A DNA stretch of 64,000 nucleotides, from contig OZ037881.1 in NCBI GenBank assembly GCA_964035575.1, positions 806,001-870,000 on the forward strand, in the 5' to 3' direction. The notes beneath the pieces are model-generated. The model made no database searches, was not told the origin of the DNA, and saw only the letters and a program-made list of their open reading frames with translations. Made by a program: the position numbers and the translations under genes. The DNA is from Rhynchopus sp. YZ270_cl-10. Its lineage: Eukaryota > Euglenozoa > Diplonemea > Diplonemida > Diplonemidae. Below, in pieces: positions 28,894 through 39,866 of the stretch; within the stretch, counting starts at the first letter, position 1, and the number at the start of each line of letters is the position of its first letter.

Positions 28894-31800
28894 ATGTCGC
28901 ATCATGCGTTCAGCCGCATTCTGAACAGCACCTCTGTTACTGGAAGTTGCCAGGGCAGTTTCATTCATGAAGGCGCCTCAAACTTGGTTGTGCTGAAGCA
29001 CGACTTCCTAGAGGTGTACACAGTACGGGAGGGGGCGGAGGATGCGAACACATTGATCTTGGAGGCGTCGTACACTTTGCTTGCGTCTGCGGATCAGATG
29101 GAGAAGGTGCGGTTCCCGGGGCAGAGTGTGGACTCCGTTTTGCTTGCGTTCACGGACGCGAAGATTACACTACTGCAGTGGGATGCTTCGGAGCACCGTC
29201 TTGCGACGAAATCACTGCATCTCCTTGAAGACCCGAAGATTCTGCTGGAGAGAACCCTTGCGGACGACGTAGCCTCAGCTCTGATGCTGAGAGTTGATCC
29301 AGGCGCACTGAACCGTCCCCCCCAATGCGTGACCCTCCTTGTGTACAACCGCTTTCTCTTTGTCATCCCTTTCAAGGCAGACGGCGACACCCGCTTCCCC
29401 CTTGGCCGTGCGACTACCATCGATTTTCACGAAAAGAAGTATAACCTGCATGGTGTGCGTGACATACAGTTCACCCGTGGTTCGTACACCCCGGTCCTGA
29501 TGGTGCTGCATGAGCATGACCCGACGTGGTCCGGTAGGTTGACGTTGGCGATTGGGGAGAAGCAGCATTACATCGAACATAAGAGGTTGACGAACACAGT
29601 GTCGTCGTGCTCGCTGTTGTTCAATAGGGAGTCTGTGGAGGTGAACACATCGCCGCTGTGTACGCGGATTCCATACAACGCGTTTGGGTTGTTCCCGTTG
29701 AAGGCGGACCCGTATGGCTGTTTGGTGCTCTGTGTTAACGTGGTGATGCATTTGGTGAAGGATGAACGTACCGGGTTTGCAGCGCATCTCAACGAGTACG
29801 GTAGAGTCGAGCTGGACACATCCGAAAGCCTGCAGATGCCCTTCGGCACTGCGAATGTGAAGGACCAGGACGGTCGCGTCGTCCCCCCAATGCACAACCG
29901 GCATGTCACCACATTGGAGAACGCTGTGGTGGCGGACCTGCCTGGACATGATGTTCATGTGATTGTGGCGTTTGGGTCTGGTGACATCGCGTTGTTGAAT
30001 GTAGGGAGGAATAAGCAGAATGGAACGATTTCGTCGATATGTTATAATGTGTGTGAGGGGGTGCGGGGGTTGAGCGAGGCGGGTGGGGTGTCGTGTCCGA
30101 TTCCGTCGACGATTACGGCGTTTGGTGAGTTTGTGTTTATTGGGTCGCGGACGGGGGATCCGGTGTTGCTGCGGAAGGAGGCGCTACCGTCGTTCCGCTT
30201 CCACAAGGTGTGCTCGCTGCTCAACACAGGCCCCGTCGTCGACGTTGCGGTGGGTGACTCCTCTGTGCAAGTGGAAGGCGAGGAGGAGGAGTTCAAAGAG
30301 TACCCTGCCCCTTCCCTCGGCATGGCCACAGTCGTTCCCGTCAACCTCAAGCCCGTCTCCGAACGTTCCTTCGCAGACCGTCACGAAGTAATGGAGCTAG
30401 TCGCCCTGACCGGCCATGCACGCGACGGAGCGGTCTGCATTCTCAGCAAAAAGGTCAAGCCGCTTACGCTTGCAAGCCATCCGGTATGTTTATTTTGCGT
30501 TGTTTTGTTTGTTTTCAGTGCCTGCTGTCTGGTATCCGGTGAGGCGTTTGCACTTTCAACTTGTTTTTTGAATATCCAAATTTCTTTCAGATGAACGCAA
30601 ACTCCTGCTTCGCACTGCGGCTCCCTGGGACCAACAAACGGAAGCTTGATGACGAAGATGCGTATGTAACAATGTGGGAATGGGGGGTAAATCCATATCA
30701 CCGACAAATAACTACAGAGAGTTCACCAGCGCACATCACCACGACTGCTTGCTCCTTGCGACTGCGGCAGAGTCGATGGTAATGCGTGTTGGGAAGAAGC
30801 TTGTGGAGCGGAAGAAGGACACTCCTTTGTCACGTCTGGCGACAGTTTTTGCGGCGAACATGCTTGACGGGGCGATTGCGGTGCAGGTTACTCCACTTTC
30901 GGTGATTGTATTGGAACGTGAAGGACACAAAGAGCATGAGATCAAGACGGAAGACAGAGCACCCGGTGCACAGCCACGTGCACACCAGGCTCTCTCCACC
31001 GAGACACACTGTATCATCCTCATGACAGACGGCACACTCCGCATCATCGCAGTCGCTCTTTCAGAGAGCGGCGAGCTTTCCTTCTCGATCTCCACTGCAC
31101 CGGAACAGTTTTTGCAAACGGAACGTGGTTTTATTAGCGCCATTTCGCTTCAGGAGAACACCGTCTGCGAAGAATCGTTCCGCAGCAATGTTGGGGCACC
31201 TACCAAACCGCTTCTCACCGTTGCCTGGACAAGCGGATGTGTTCAGATCGTGGACCTGCAGAGCTTTGAGGTGCTGCAGACATTGCACAATGTGATGGAG
31301 CTGAGCGAATACCTCTACGAAGGCTCGTCCGTCTTCTCCCCTGAGTGGGAGAAGGAGGGTGACAACGAAAAGCCACTCCTCGGGGTTCCTGCAGGTGAGC
31401 ACATTGTTGCCGTGTTCTGCGGCCGTGTAGAGGCGACCGACAACCTCCCTCATCTTATTGTCATCAGCTCAGATGACACGCTCTGTGCGTACCGTGCCTT
31501 CCACTATGAAGGTGCAGTACGATGGATCAAAGTTGTCCAGGAAGTGCACAGAAACGCGGAAGCGTTAAACCATCTTACCGCGCCGCCCCGTTTATCGCCG
31601 ATTGATGATTTTGTTTCGAAGATTGTTGTCAAAAGAGATGATGCAGGGAACACTGTGAACGTCTTCCCGAAGACGCCGAGACCGTCGAGGATCACTTCTT
31701 TTGCGAATATTTTTGGTAATGAAGGGATTTTTATTCGTCATATGCGTACATCTTCGTTTGCCTTCTCCGAGAAAGGTACCCTGAGAGTGCACGGCATGGC

Positions 31801-34061
31801 CAGAGAGGAGGAAGTACGCTGCATGACACCGCTCAACTCCCCCACCTGCACGGAAGGATTCTCACTGTTGACAGAGTCTGGCCTTAAGATCATGCTTCTT
31901 ACATGGCATAAACGGATGAACTTCAAATCACCATGCCCAACAAGAAAGATCTTTCTTCGCCGAACCCCGCATAAGCTGGTCTTTGATGGAAACCTCCGTA
32001 CCTACACGATTGTTGTCAGTGATGAAAAACCCTTCAAACCTGTCAAAACCACTTTTGACAGCGAGAGTGACGTTTTTTTGCAGGAGGGAGACCAAAAAGT
32101 GGTATGCTGTCACATTCTCCTTTCTCCCCCTCTCCCCCTTCAGCACCTTTTTTCCTCTAATACCTTCCTCATTCCTTAGGTACCGCCCGAAGAGGGAATT
32201 CCTGTTCCGATGAACGGAAGCTATGAGTTGTTGTTGTATTCGGCTTTCTCGTGGAGGCCGTTTACAGGTATTGCGATGAAGGAGAACGAGAAGATTCTGT
32301 GCTGCGAGGGGATCTACCTGAAGCGGTACGACATCCAACGGAGGTACACCGAGACCACCTATCTGCAGGCATGCGGGTCCGGCTTTCCTATCTCCGAGGA
32401 TGTTCCCTGTAGAGGGAGGTTGATTCTGTTCCGCGTTCGTGCCGGACGTAGCAAAGAGGACAGAGTCCTCGACATCGACTACGAAATGCCTACACAAGGT
32501 CCCGTCACCGCAGTAACCTGCAACGAAGACGGTCTTATCTTCGCAGCGATAGCCGCCCGCATTCACGTCTTCTCTTATGATTGGCATAGAAAGGATATGT
32601 CCGTGGTAGCGTGGTGTGATGCACGGTTTTATTCATCGTCAATCAGAATCTTCAAAGGGTTCCTGGTCGCCGCCGATATTTTCCATTCAGTGGCATTATT
32701 TAAGTGGACAGAAATGGGGAGTCAGCTCAGTCTTGTTGCAAGGGATATTAATAAATTGCCTGCAAATGCAACGGATTTCTCAGTGGATCATGGGAACATC
32801 AGTAGCGTGGTTGCGGACAACAACGGGAATATCAGCATTCTGCAGTACGACAGTGCGCTCTCCACGAGAGCGTTGCAAACGATCTCGGATATCAACATCT
32901 CCTCCAGCACCTTTAGGTTTATCAAGCTTCGTACCATCAAGGTTCCGCTGCAAGGAAGTGAATGGACACCTCCTGTAGCTGGTATGTGTTTTTTTTTTTG
33001 ATAAAACAACTTGTTGTCAATTCTAAAAAGATTGGAGGCAGCGCTGCGGGGCAAACAAAACGGATTGAAAAAGACAGAAGCTTTGCTTGTTTCTTTGAGT
33101 ACTCAATTAACCACAACAACCGTACTTCAGTTAACACTTGTTGCGAGCTTTGTGAGGGACACCTTTTTCTTTCAAAAATTACACAAAAATAATCAGGACC
33201 GAGAACAGCGCTTCTCTTTGGTACAAAGCATGGCGGGCTTTGTATTGTACAGCCGATATCCGAGCACATTCACAGAGATCTGCATGTATGATTTCCCTTT
33301 CATTCCCCCACCCCTTTTTTCAAAAAAAAACTTCGGGAGTTTTGGCCTTACATCATTTTAGTACAAAAAGCCTTAGGGCGATCTTTGGTAACAGTGGGTC
33401 AAAACCAAGCTGCCATGTTGCAGGGGGGCTGCTTAATTCTATAGTTGTTTATAATAAATTCCCATTCCCCGCTCACAGTGGCTGCACACAAAGATGGTAA
33501 CAGATGTGGAGCACTTTGCAGGGCTGCATCCAAGAGGCTCCCGCAAGTTCAAGGGTCTCCGCCAGAAGCGGCCAGACCCAAAGAACCGTCGTTCCGTCAT
33601 CACCGACCTCCAGGTGCTCTTCAGGTACCTCGAGCTCCCGAAGAAACAGCAGAAGGTTTGTTTTGCATTGAACCACTCCCCCTTTTTGTTTTTTTTTTTG
33701 CTCGGGAAATGTCATCATTCCTAACAACGCTCTTGTGGAATCCTGCGTAGCTGATGTTGCTGTGCGATAACGACTGTGATAAGGATGAACTCGACTGAGA
33801 TGCGTTTTAGCACGGTTCAACTACCATTTCTTTTCATTGACACAGTGCCTGCTTCTACCTCAATGTCTGTACATTATCAAATTTACTTCGAAGCGTTTTT
33901 GCACTTTACTAAGACTAAGTGGGTTCACCTAATAAGATACTCCCCTCCCACCCCCCTTTTTCTTTCGTTCACAGGAACTGGCAACGGCAGCAAACCTTGG
34001 CAGTGTGGAGCAGATTTCATCCATGCTTAAATACCTTAAGCAGGAGGTGCGGTACCTATAG
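28894..34061 (+). CDS. CPSF1: Cleavage and polyadenylation specificity factor subunit 1 (CPSF160)
   Basis: Seven exons: 28894-30483, 30591-30661, 30718-32101, 32180-32981, 33197-33285, 33479-33655, 33975-34061. They join in frame to 1,399 residues (human is about 1,440). Family segments: NLVVLKHDFLEVYTV near the start, LTGHARDGAVCIL at the MMS1-type propeller boundary, and TALLFGTKHGGLCIVQPIS in exon 5. The C-terminus ELATAANLGSVEQISSMLKY corresponds to the family's conserved ELAKKIG-type helix. CPSF160 is the three-propeller scaffold that, with WDR33, recognises the poly(A) signal. Donors are GTATGT, GTATGT, GTATGC, GTATGT, GTATGA and GTTTGT. Introns are 107, 56, 78, 215, 193 and 319 nt. Intron 1 carries R2, intron 4 carries R5 and intron 6 carries an R1-like motif. 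AG at 28874-28875 precedes the start by 18 nt. Confidence 0.93.
30514..30562 (+). repeat. R2 copy inside CPSF160 intron 1
   Basis: CAGTGCCTGCTGTCTGGTAT, CCGGTGAGGCGTTTGCAC, TTTCAACTTG. It fills almost half of the 107-nt intron (30484-30590), so the repeat either made the intron or inserted into it. Confidence 0.7.
32999..33136 (+). repeat. R5 intronic repeat, copy in CPSF160
   Basis: Starts TTGATAAAACAACTTGTTG, passes AAAGATTGGAGGCAGCGCTG and GGATTGAAAAAGACAGAAGC, and ends ACAACCGTACTTCAGTTAAC. It aligns end to end with 47447-47582 in the aminotransferase intron at roughly 90% by eye. It lies 17 nt inside the 5' splice site and makes up most of the 215-nt intron. Confidence 0.85.
33790..33825 (+). 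repeat. R1-like motif in CPSF160 intron 6
   Basis: CTCGACTGAGATGCGTTTTA then GCACGGTTCAACTACC. Same motif as 8874-8908. Confidence 0.45.
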
Positions 34062-35011
34062 AGTGTTGAGGCGAAAACACGGCACACTCATGCTAGACCG
34101 TTCCCTTCAGTCTTTTATAGTCATGTTTAGGGGACAGAAACACACAAAAATAAAACACATGATGTGCTTTCCGTACATCGGGTCAGGGCATGGGGTTTGG
34201 GGGGGAGGGGCGAAAACACTCCCAGTGTGAATTCACATGATTAAGTCTGTTGCCCGTTTTTTTCTTCTTTTTTTTTTTTGCAGAAATGTGGAGGGTTATG
34301 AGTGGGGTTGAAGTGGGAGGAGTCTTATGTCGAACGAAAACGAGCCGAGCAGCAAAAAATGTCATTTCTTTTTTTTTTGTCAAAAAAATTTAAAAAAGGT
34401 GACTGTCCGGGATAATTTTGGGGTGGTGGGGGTCTGAAAGGGAAAAGGAAAACTGTAGGTTTTGTGCGAAAACATAAATAAACAAAGAAGCGAAAGCACA
34501 CTCCTACACCATCCACTTTTTTTAAAAAGGTACAGCTGCAAAACAATGACGCAACAATAAACAACACCTCCCCTTTCCCCCCCCTTTTTTTTAAAATGTA
34601 GATTACCGAAATGTATGACTGCATGGGGTCCACCCCCCGCGGTACACCGTCCATAGTACCAAAGATGGCTTTATAATATTATACCTACAAGCGTAGCTTG
34701 AAGGAGAAATAATTCCTCAGATACGGTCGTCAATCACCCCCCCTCCAACAGGGTAATTGTGCAATCAACGATAAAATACCTTTTTTTTCTTTTACTAAAC
34801 AGTAACCTATCAGAGTTACTATTTTTAAGCCAAATGTCTCTTTGAAGTGTCAGATATTACTCAAATTACCCCCCCACCAATAAACCCACCCCCCCCTACA
34901 GTCAAGACATCTCCTTCCCCCTTTCCCCTTCCCCTCCACTCCCTTGGTAGTGGGTGGCCCTTTGTTTATCCCCTCTCCCCCCCCTCAGGACTTTCCTCTT
35001 AAGTCCTTATC
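34062..35011. other. Intergenic region between CPSF160 and CDC73
   Basis: AT-rich with long T runs. A partial R3 copy is at 34597-34669. C-rich tracts lie at 34735-34745 and 34870-34905. A strong pyrimidine tract ends CCCCCCTCAG at 34988, 23 nt before the CDC73 start. No gene seen. Confidence 0.55.
34597..34669 (+). repeat. R3 repeat, partial copy
   Basis: ATGTAGATTACCGAAATG, GGGGTCCACCCC, CGCGGTACACCGTCCATAGT, ACCAAAG. It matches the middle of the longer copies at 39101-39248 and 43076-43218 but lacks their last third. Confidence 0.6.
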
Positions 35012-38000
35012 ATGACGGAAACGGCAGGGCAAGAGTGGAGGGCATACATCGACCGTCACTTTGAACCTGAGGCCGACAATGCTGGGCGTACTGTGGGGGA
35101 CAGATTCCCCACCACACATGAGCTGCGTGTTGCGAAGGAGGCAGTTCTTGAGGACATCCCGCTTAACTTGAGGGTTCTTGTCGAAGGGGATGACGATACC
35201 GGGTCTGTTCCGATTCTTACTGTAGGAGATGCGTTTCGGTCGAAACGTGCAAAAATTCACGAATTTAACTACAGAAAGATGGGACAGCCGATTCCTTCTA
35301 CACGAGACTCTTTCTTTAAGAAACAACGCACCATCATTGAAGGGAACAACCGCGACACCCTCAGCCAAGGAAGCGTCGCGAGTGGCAGCAGTGTTGTCTC
35401 TGGGGCATCTGGTCCGCTGAAGAGAAAGAGAGCGCCGTCGGGATCTCCTTCCATTGACCGGGTCAGTATTGCGTCGCAGAGATCGAATTCGATTGCTCCG
35501 TTGGGTCCGGGGACTGGACCTAACGTTGCGTACAGGTCGGCAGAGTCGCATTGCAGCGACATTCTCGAAAAAACGGACGACCTCATCGGAAAGATCGAAT
35601 CGCGTGACTTCGAGAAGACCAAGCACTATGCTGCAAAGATTGTGAACCATCTGGTTGCAAAGCGTATTGTGGACAGCAAGTTTACTGCAAGCAAATACTG
35701 CTTTGATTCGGTGAGACATACGTTTGACGAGACTGCGCAGAGGAAGAATGTGTTGTCCGCACTGCACCGCTGCAAGGAGGCGCTCAGGAAGCGTGTGCCA
35801 CGTGGTGTGTCCATGGCCACAGTGCGCCCCATCATCCTCGTCCCCTCAGCCATCCAAAGCGTTATCAACCTCTACAACGCGAAGGCGCTCCTCAGTGAAG
35901 GCCTCTGGGTCGACCCGATCCAAGCAGAGAAGCGCTCCCAAGTCAGCGCTGGCAACGATGTCATGTTCGTCAACCGTGCGAAGTGTCCTTTCAGGGAGTT
36001 TTTGATACGCGACAGTGCAGAGAAAATGTATGTCTTATTCTACCATTGTCTAAAAGACAAGGAACTCCTTTTTGTAGAGAGGTTTCAAAATTGAAAGTGA
36101 AGATTGCTTGGCAAGCTGTACCAGATGGATGTAACAGGTTATCAAAATGAAAATAACAAATGTCCCCCCACAGAAAACCGGAGGAATGGGACTACGTGTG
36201 CTGTGTGTTTGTCTTGGGGCCGGCATGGCAGTTCAAGGGTTTCTTCGGCGACAAATCCGAGCCACGAGACGTCTTAGAGTATGTTCATTGGATGTGATGC
36301 TGGAGGTGGGAGGGGAGGGGGAGGGGGAGGGGGTGTCCTCTGAGAGAACACCTTGACCTCGCGACTCCTCCTCCTGCAGGGGATGATGACAAAACTTAAT
36401 AATTTGGCAATTTGCGTATGAAGCAACGCTGTTGATTACAACATTAAGAAGACGAGACTGACCCACAACACCCACACACACTTGCTTCCACTTGCAAACA
36501 CCACGTCCACTCACTGCACCTGGGGCTGCACTGTGCCGAAAGGTGTGAACCAGTAGGCGGAGATGGACATATGCATGCAGGTCTGCACTCCTTCGCAACA
36601 GACATATGATGATAACACTATTATTCATGCGTGTCTTTAAACGGACTCCTTTGCGGGAATGTTGAGAAACAATTTTGGCTACGTCTGACATGGAAATGGA
36701 CACGAAGGCAAAGGGAAGAGAAGACACTCTCCCTCTGTGGCATGATGATCTATCAGCAGTCTCCCTCTTCCGAATGGCTTTGACGAATGCCTGCGACTAC
36801 GAACCTGGGACACTTTGTGTCCTACTTGCGCTGACCACACCTTTTTTTAGTTACTTTCCCCCCCTTACACACGACAAGAGTTTTACGCACACCCCCCTTG
36901 ATCCACCATTGCGAGGGGAGAGGTCGACTTGTCCCCTCTGAGATACTTTTGTGTCGAAAGCAAACAAAATAACGCAAATAAGAATGAACAGTCTTTCGGA
37001 CCGTCGTGACTTGACCAATAGTCTTAGCCGGCCAGGTTCTGATTGTGAGAGAGCTGCAGAGCAGGAGAACAGTGCTTCTGACGCAAATGGAAATGATGAC
37101 ATTCAGTTAAAGCCATTGGTCCATTCAATGAAGCAGGAAAACCCTCCTTGTGATTTTCACTTAAACTTAAGACAGAAGGAAACTGACACACAACGAAGAG
37201 AAGAGAAACATGTTGCCACAGTGCTGCACGTCCTTGCACACATCTGACAAGAGTTTTACGCACACCCCCCTTGATCCACCATTGCGAGGGGAGAGGTCGA
37301 CTTGTCCCCTCTGAGATAGTGGTTTTGTCTGTTTTGTTTTGACAATCCTCATTCTGGATTCTTGCTGCTGAACACTGTGCGGCACAGATCTTACCGCTGA
37401 AGGAAAGATACGAAGACTTTGCGCTTCTTTCATGATGACATATTTTATGTTTAGTGTAGTGCGCATCTGACACCACTTTTGGTGGTTGAGAAAACAGCAT
37501 AAAACAAAACAAAATACTCTGAACCACACACACCTCTTCCACCAACCACAACACATCACATCACAACGAACACGACGGTGCGTGACGAGGTGGCGGACTG
37601 TTCCTGATACACCGCACACCACGAGTAGGCCCCGAAGACACACCATACACAAATAGATGCTACCCACCACACCACATCACAACCACATCCCTCACAGTCT
37701 ATAATCAATACAAAACGTTCTGATGTAGCACAACACGATTTCTTCGATCAGTCTAATACTCCTTAACTTAAGGAGCTTAAGAAACACCGCTTTTCATCAC
37801 ACATCACAATATAAAGGGGCATATTATGCGCAAGAATTACTCTCACTAGGCATCAACCACACATCACAATACATCCCATATAGCACTGTAAGGCACTGGA
37901 AGTGCGTTATGTGGGGTTTGAGAGTACTCTAAACAAAAAAAGGTGGGCGTTGGGCTGTCTCTAGCTCCTCCCCGCACGTACATTTCGCACTAACGGTGCC

Positions 38001-38369
38001 AATTGAAAACAGATTCCTCCCTCATTCTCTTCTTTTTGCTTTTATTTGATAAGAGTACGATCATAAACCTTCCTCGCTCTCCCCTTTTTGCTTTGCTTTT
38101 ATTTGATTTATTTTGACCTCTAGGAGTACTATCATAAACCCCACAATACATCACAATAATCACAATACAGCAAAATCCCCGGCTTCAACATCCAATACGA
38201 CGACGAAGAACTGCACCCCAACGTCGTCAAATGGAACATCATGTCTCTTCGTCTCTCCAAGACAATGAACCGACGACACAAGGACATCAAAACCATCGAG
38301 GACTTCTGGCGCGCCCTGCTGCAACGAATGCCTTTCAACGAAAAGCTCTCCCCATTCTTCAGAGAATAA
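35012..38369 (+). CDS. CDC73: CDC73/parafibromin, Paf1 complex subunit
   Basis: Three exons: 35012-36027, 36174-36278, 38171-38369; 439 residues (yeast 393, human 531). The C-terminal Ras-like domain is clear: RPIILVPSAIQSVINLYNAK in exon 1, WDYVCCVFVLGPAWQFKG in exon 2, KIPGFNIQYDDEELHPNVV and KWNIMSLRLSKTMNRR in exon 3. The N-terminal half is more divergent, with a basic, Ser-rich middle (LKRKRAPSGS). CDC73 belongs to the Paf1 complex, which travels with RNA polymerase II and supports histone modification and 3' processing. Both donors are GTATGT. Intron 1 is 146 nt; intron 2 is 1,892 nt, the longest complete intron in the window, and carries direct repeats (R7). AG at 34987-34988 lies 23 nt before the start. 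Confidence 0.93.
36884..37318 (+). repeat. R7: pair of about 65-70-bp direct repeats inside CDC73 intron 2
   Basis: GACAAGAGTTTTACGCACAC, CTTGATCCACCATTGCGAGG and GGAGAGGTCGACTTG then TCCCCTCTGAGATA occur at 36882-36945 and again at 37248-37318. Each copy contains a near-palindrome centred on GGTCGACT, flanked by GAGGGGA and TCCCCTC. The 300 bp between them holds an unrecognised short open frame. A weaker relative (GTCCTCTGAGAGAACACCTT) lies near 36331. Confidence 0.75.
37831..37872 (+). repeat. Short repeat with CACATCAC tract, also upstream of NECAP
   Basis: GCAAGAATTACTCTCACTAG, GCATCAACCACACATCAC here, against GCAAGAATTACCATCATAAG, GCATCCACCGCACCACATCA at 57948-57990. C/A-rich CACATCAC runs also precede the leader acceptor of CPSF160 (28850-28875) and the exon 3 acceptor of CDC73, so they may be part of the acceptor context. 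Confidence 0.5.
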
Positions 38370-38940
38370 ACAAAACAAAATTGTAAAAAAAAAAAAAACG
38401 TTTTAAGATAACGGGGCCTTTTTGGGGGGGCTTTATTCAGCCCATTTTTGAGATGTTGTGCAACATTCTTTAGTTTTTTTTTTTTTTGGGCAAGGTTTGG
38501 GTAGGGTCAATTCTAAAGGTTATGGTGTGAGGTGGACACACCACACTTCCATACTGGAAGTAAGGGAACAAAGCCCATCAGAAAGGGGAAAAAAAACCCT
38601 CCATGTAAAAAAAATCAACACATGAACGAACGAACGAACGAACGAAAAAAAAACTCCAACCGACCGAATGCTGAAAAAAACGTGTATCTGGGTAGGTGGT
38701 TGCAATTGCTTGGTAACAAATCATTTACGGAGAGAGGGGTGGGAAGGGAGGGTCCTAAAGGGGGTGAATTAAAGACAGTTTCTTGTAGAAAAAAAGGCAC
38801 CCTGTAGCGTGGTCGTCGTGTGTGCAATGTCATGTCTTCTCCAATAGTAGTACTGCAGCCAACGATGTCCTTTTCCTTTGGATCCTTGAGAGTCTTCTTC
38901 ATTTTTTAAGATGTGAGTGTGTGGGAGGCAGATTTTTTGT

Positions 38941-38985
38941 TAGTGCCTGCGTCCCAGAGGTGTTTGCACTATGAACTTCACTTTG
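38941..38985 (+). repeat. R2 repeat, short form
   Basis: AGTGCCTGCGTCCCAGAGGT, GTTTGCACTATGAACTTCAC. It lacks the GGTGTCCGGTGA block of the long form; the same short form is at 39769-39808. Confidence 0.6.
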
Positions 38986-39100
38986 TTGTATTTGCAATAC
39001 TCTAGGGGTTTGATATCGTAGCGCTGCGTACCAGAAGCGTTGTTGCATTATCAACCCTTTTTTTCTCTAGTTACCCTGTGTTTGCAATGATCCCCGTTCA

Positions 39101-39248
39101 TCTGATGAGTGGAAGCGGGAGTAGCAGATATCAGATGTAAACCACGAAATGGATGATTGGGGTCCACCCCACGGTACAGCCGGTCATTGTACCAAAGGGG
39201 TACACTGTCAACGAGAGGGTTGTATTTCAAGTCAACTTTTCCTTTTAT
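39101..39248 (+). repeat. R3 repeat, long copy
   Basis: TGATGAGTGGAAGCGGGAGT, AGATATCAGATGTAAACCAC, GGGGTCCACCCCACGGTACA, TTGTACCAAAGGGGTACACT, GTATTTCAAGTCAACTTTTC. It aligns with 43076-43218 and with 55406-55510 (shorter). Confidence 0.75.
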
Positions 39249-39768
39249 TGTAAAAGGCATGCAAAGCGTACTCCTTCTATTTGCTCTCTTTTAAGGATCC
39301 TGTGAAGAAAAACCGTGGCTACTATCTAGTGATAATAGTCTATAATCAAGCAAAAACTTTTATTGTAAAAGGTGAAGAGGTTTAGGTTCATCGAACCCCT
39401 TTATTTTTTTGTGCTTTCATCCAGCTGTGTGTCAGTCGGAGGTGCCTGCACTTATAACTTCACTTTTTTTTTTTTTTGATAAACCCCCATACCTAGGGTT
39501 TACCCTGGTTCGGTTCCCGTCTACAGTGTCTTCGTTGAGTCTGCACTAACAAGACTACGGTTTTTTTTTTAGCACTGTCACGAGAGGGCTTTTTAATGCA
39601 ACTTTTTTATTTTATACCACTCCCCATTTCCCCTGGAATAGAAGGGCCCTTTCCGGCTCATACCCAGGAAGTGGAAGGCATAGTGCATCCCATCCCCCTT
39701 TTCTTAGAGACATTTTTTTTTATGTCAATTGGTGACTCAGAATGGAAAATCCGCTGAGTGTCAGTGCC

Positions 39769-39866
39769 TGCGTCTCAGAGGCGTTTTGCACTATCAACTT
39801 CACTTTTTTTTTGATCAAGGTGACTAAGCACAGAGAGGCTTGTGATCATCTTATAATCTTCACTTT
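39769..39866 (+). repeat. R2 short form followed by R1
   Basis: R2: CAGTGCCTGCGTCTCAGAGG, CGTTTTGCACTATCAACTTC. After a T run, R1: GGTGACTAAGCACAGAGAGG, CTTGTGATCATCTTATAATC. The two families sit 11 bp apart, supporting a common module of hairpin plus T tract. Confidence 0.65.

Noticed and set aside
33733-33798. Alternative exon after GTAG at 33750 in CPSF160
   Set aside because: It would add a short tail ending at TGA; skipping to 33975 restores the family's conserved C-terminal helix, so this stretch is intron.
36675-37247. Two short open frames inside CDC73 intron 2
   Set aside because: They overlap the direct repeats and end at random stops; no homology. Exon joining of CDC73 skips them cleanly.
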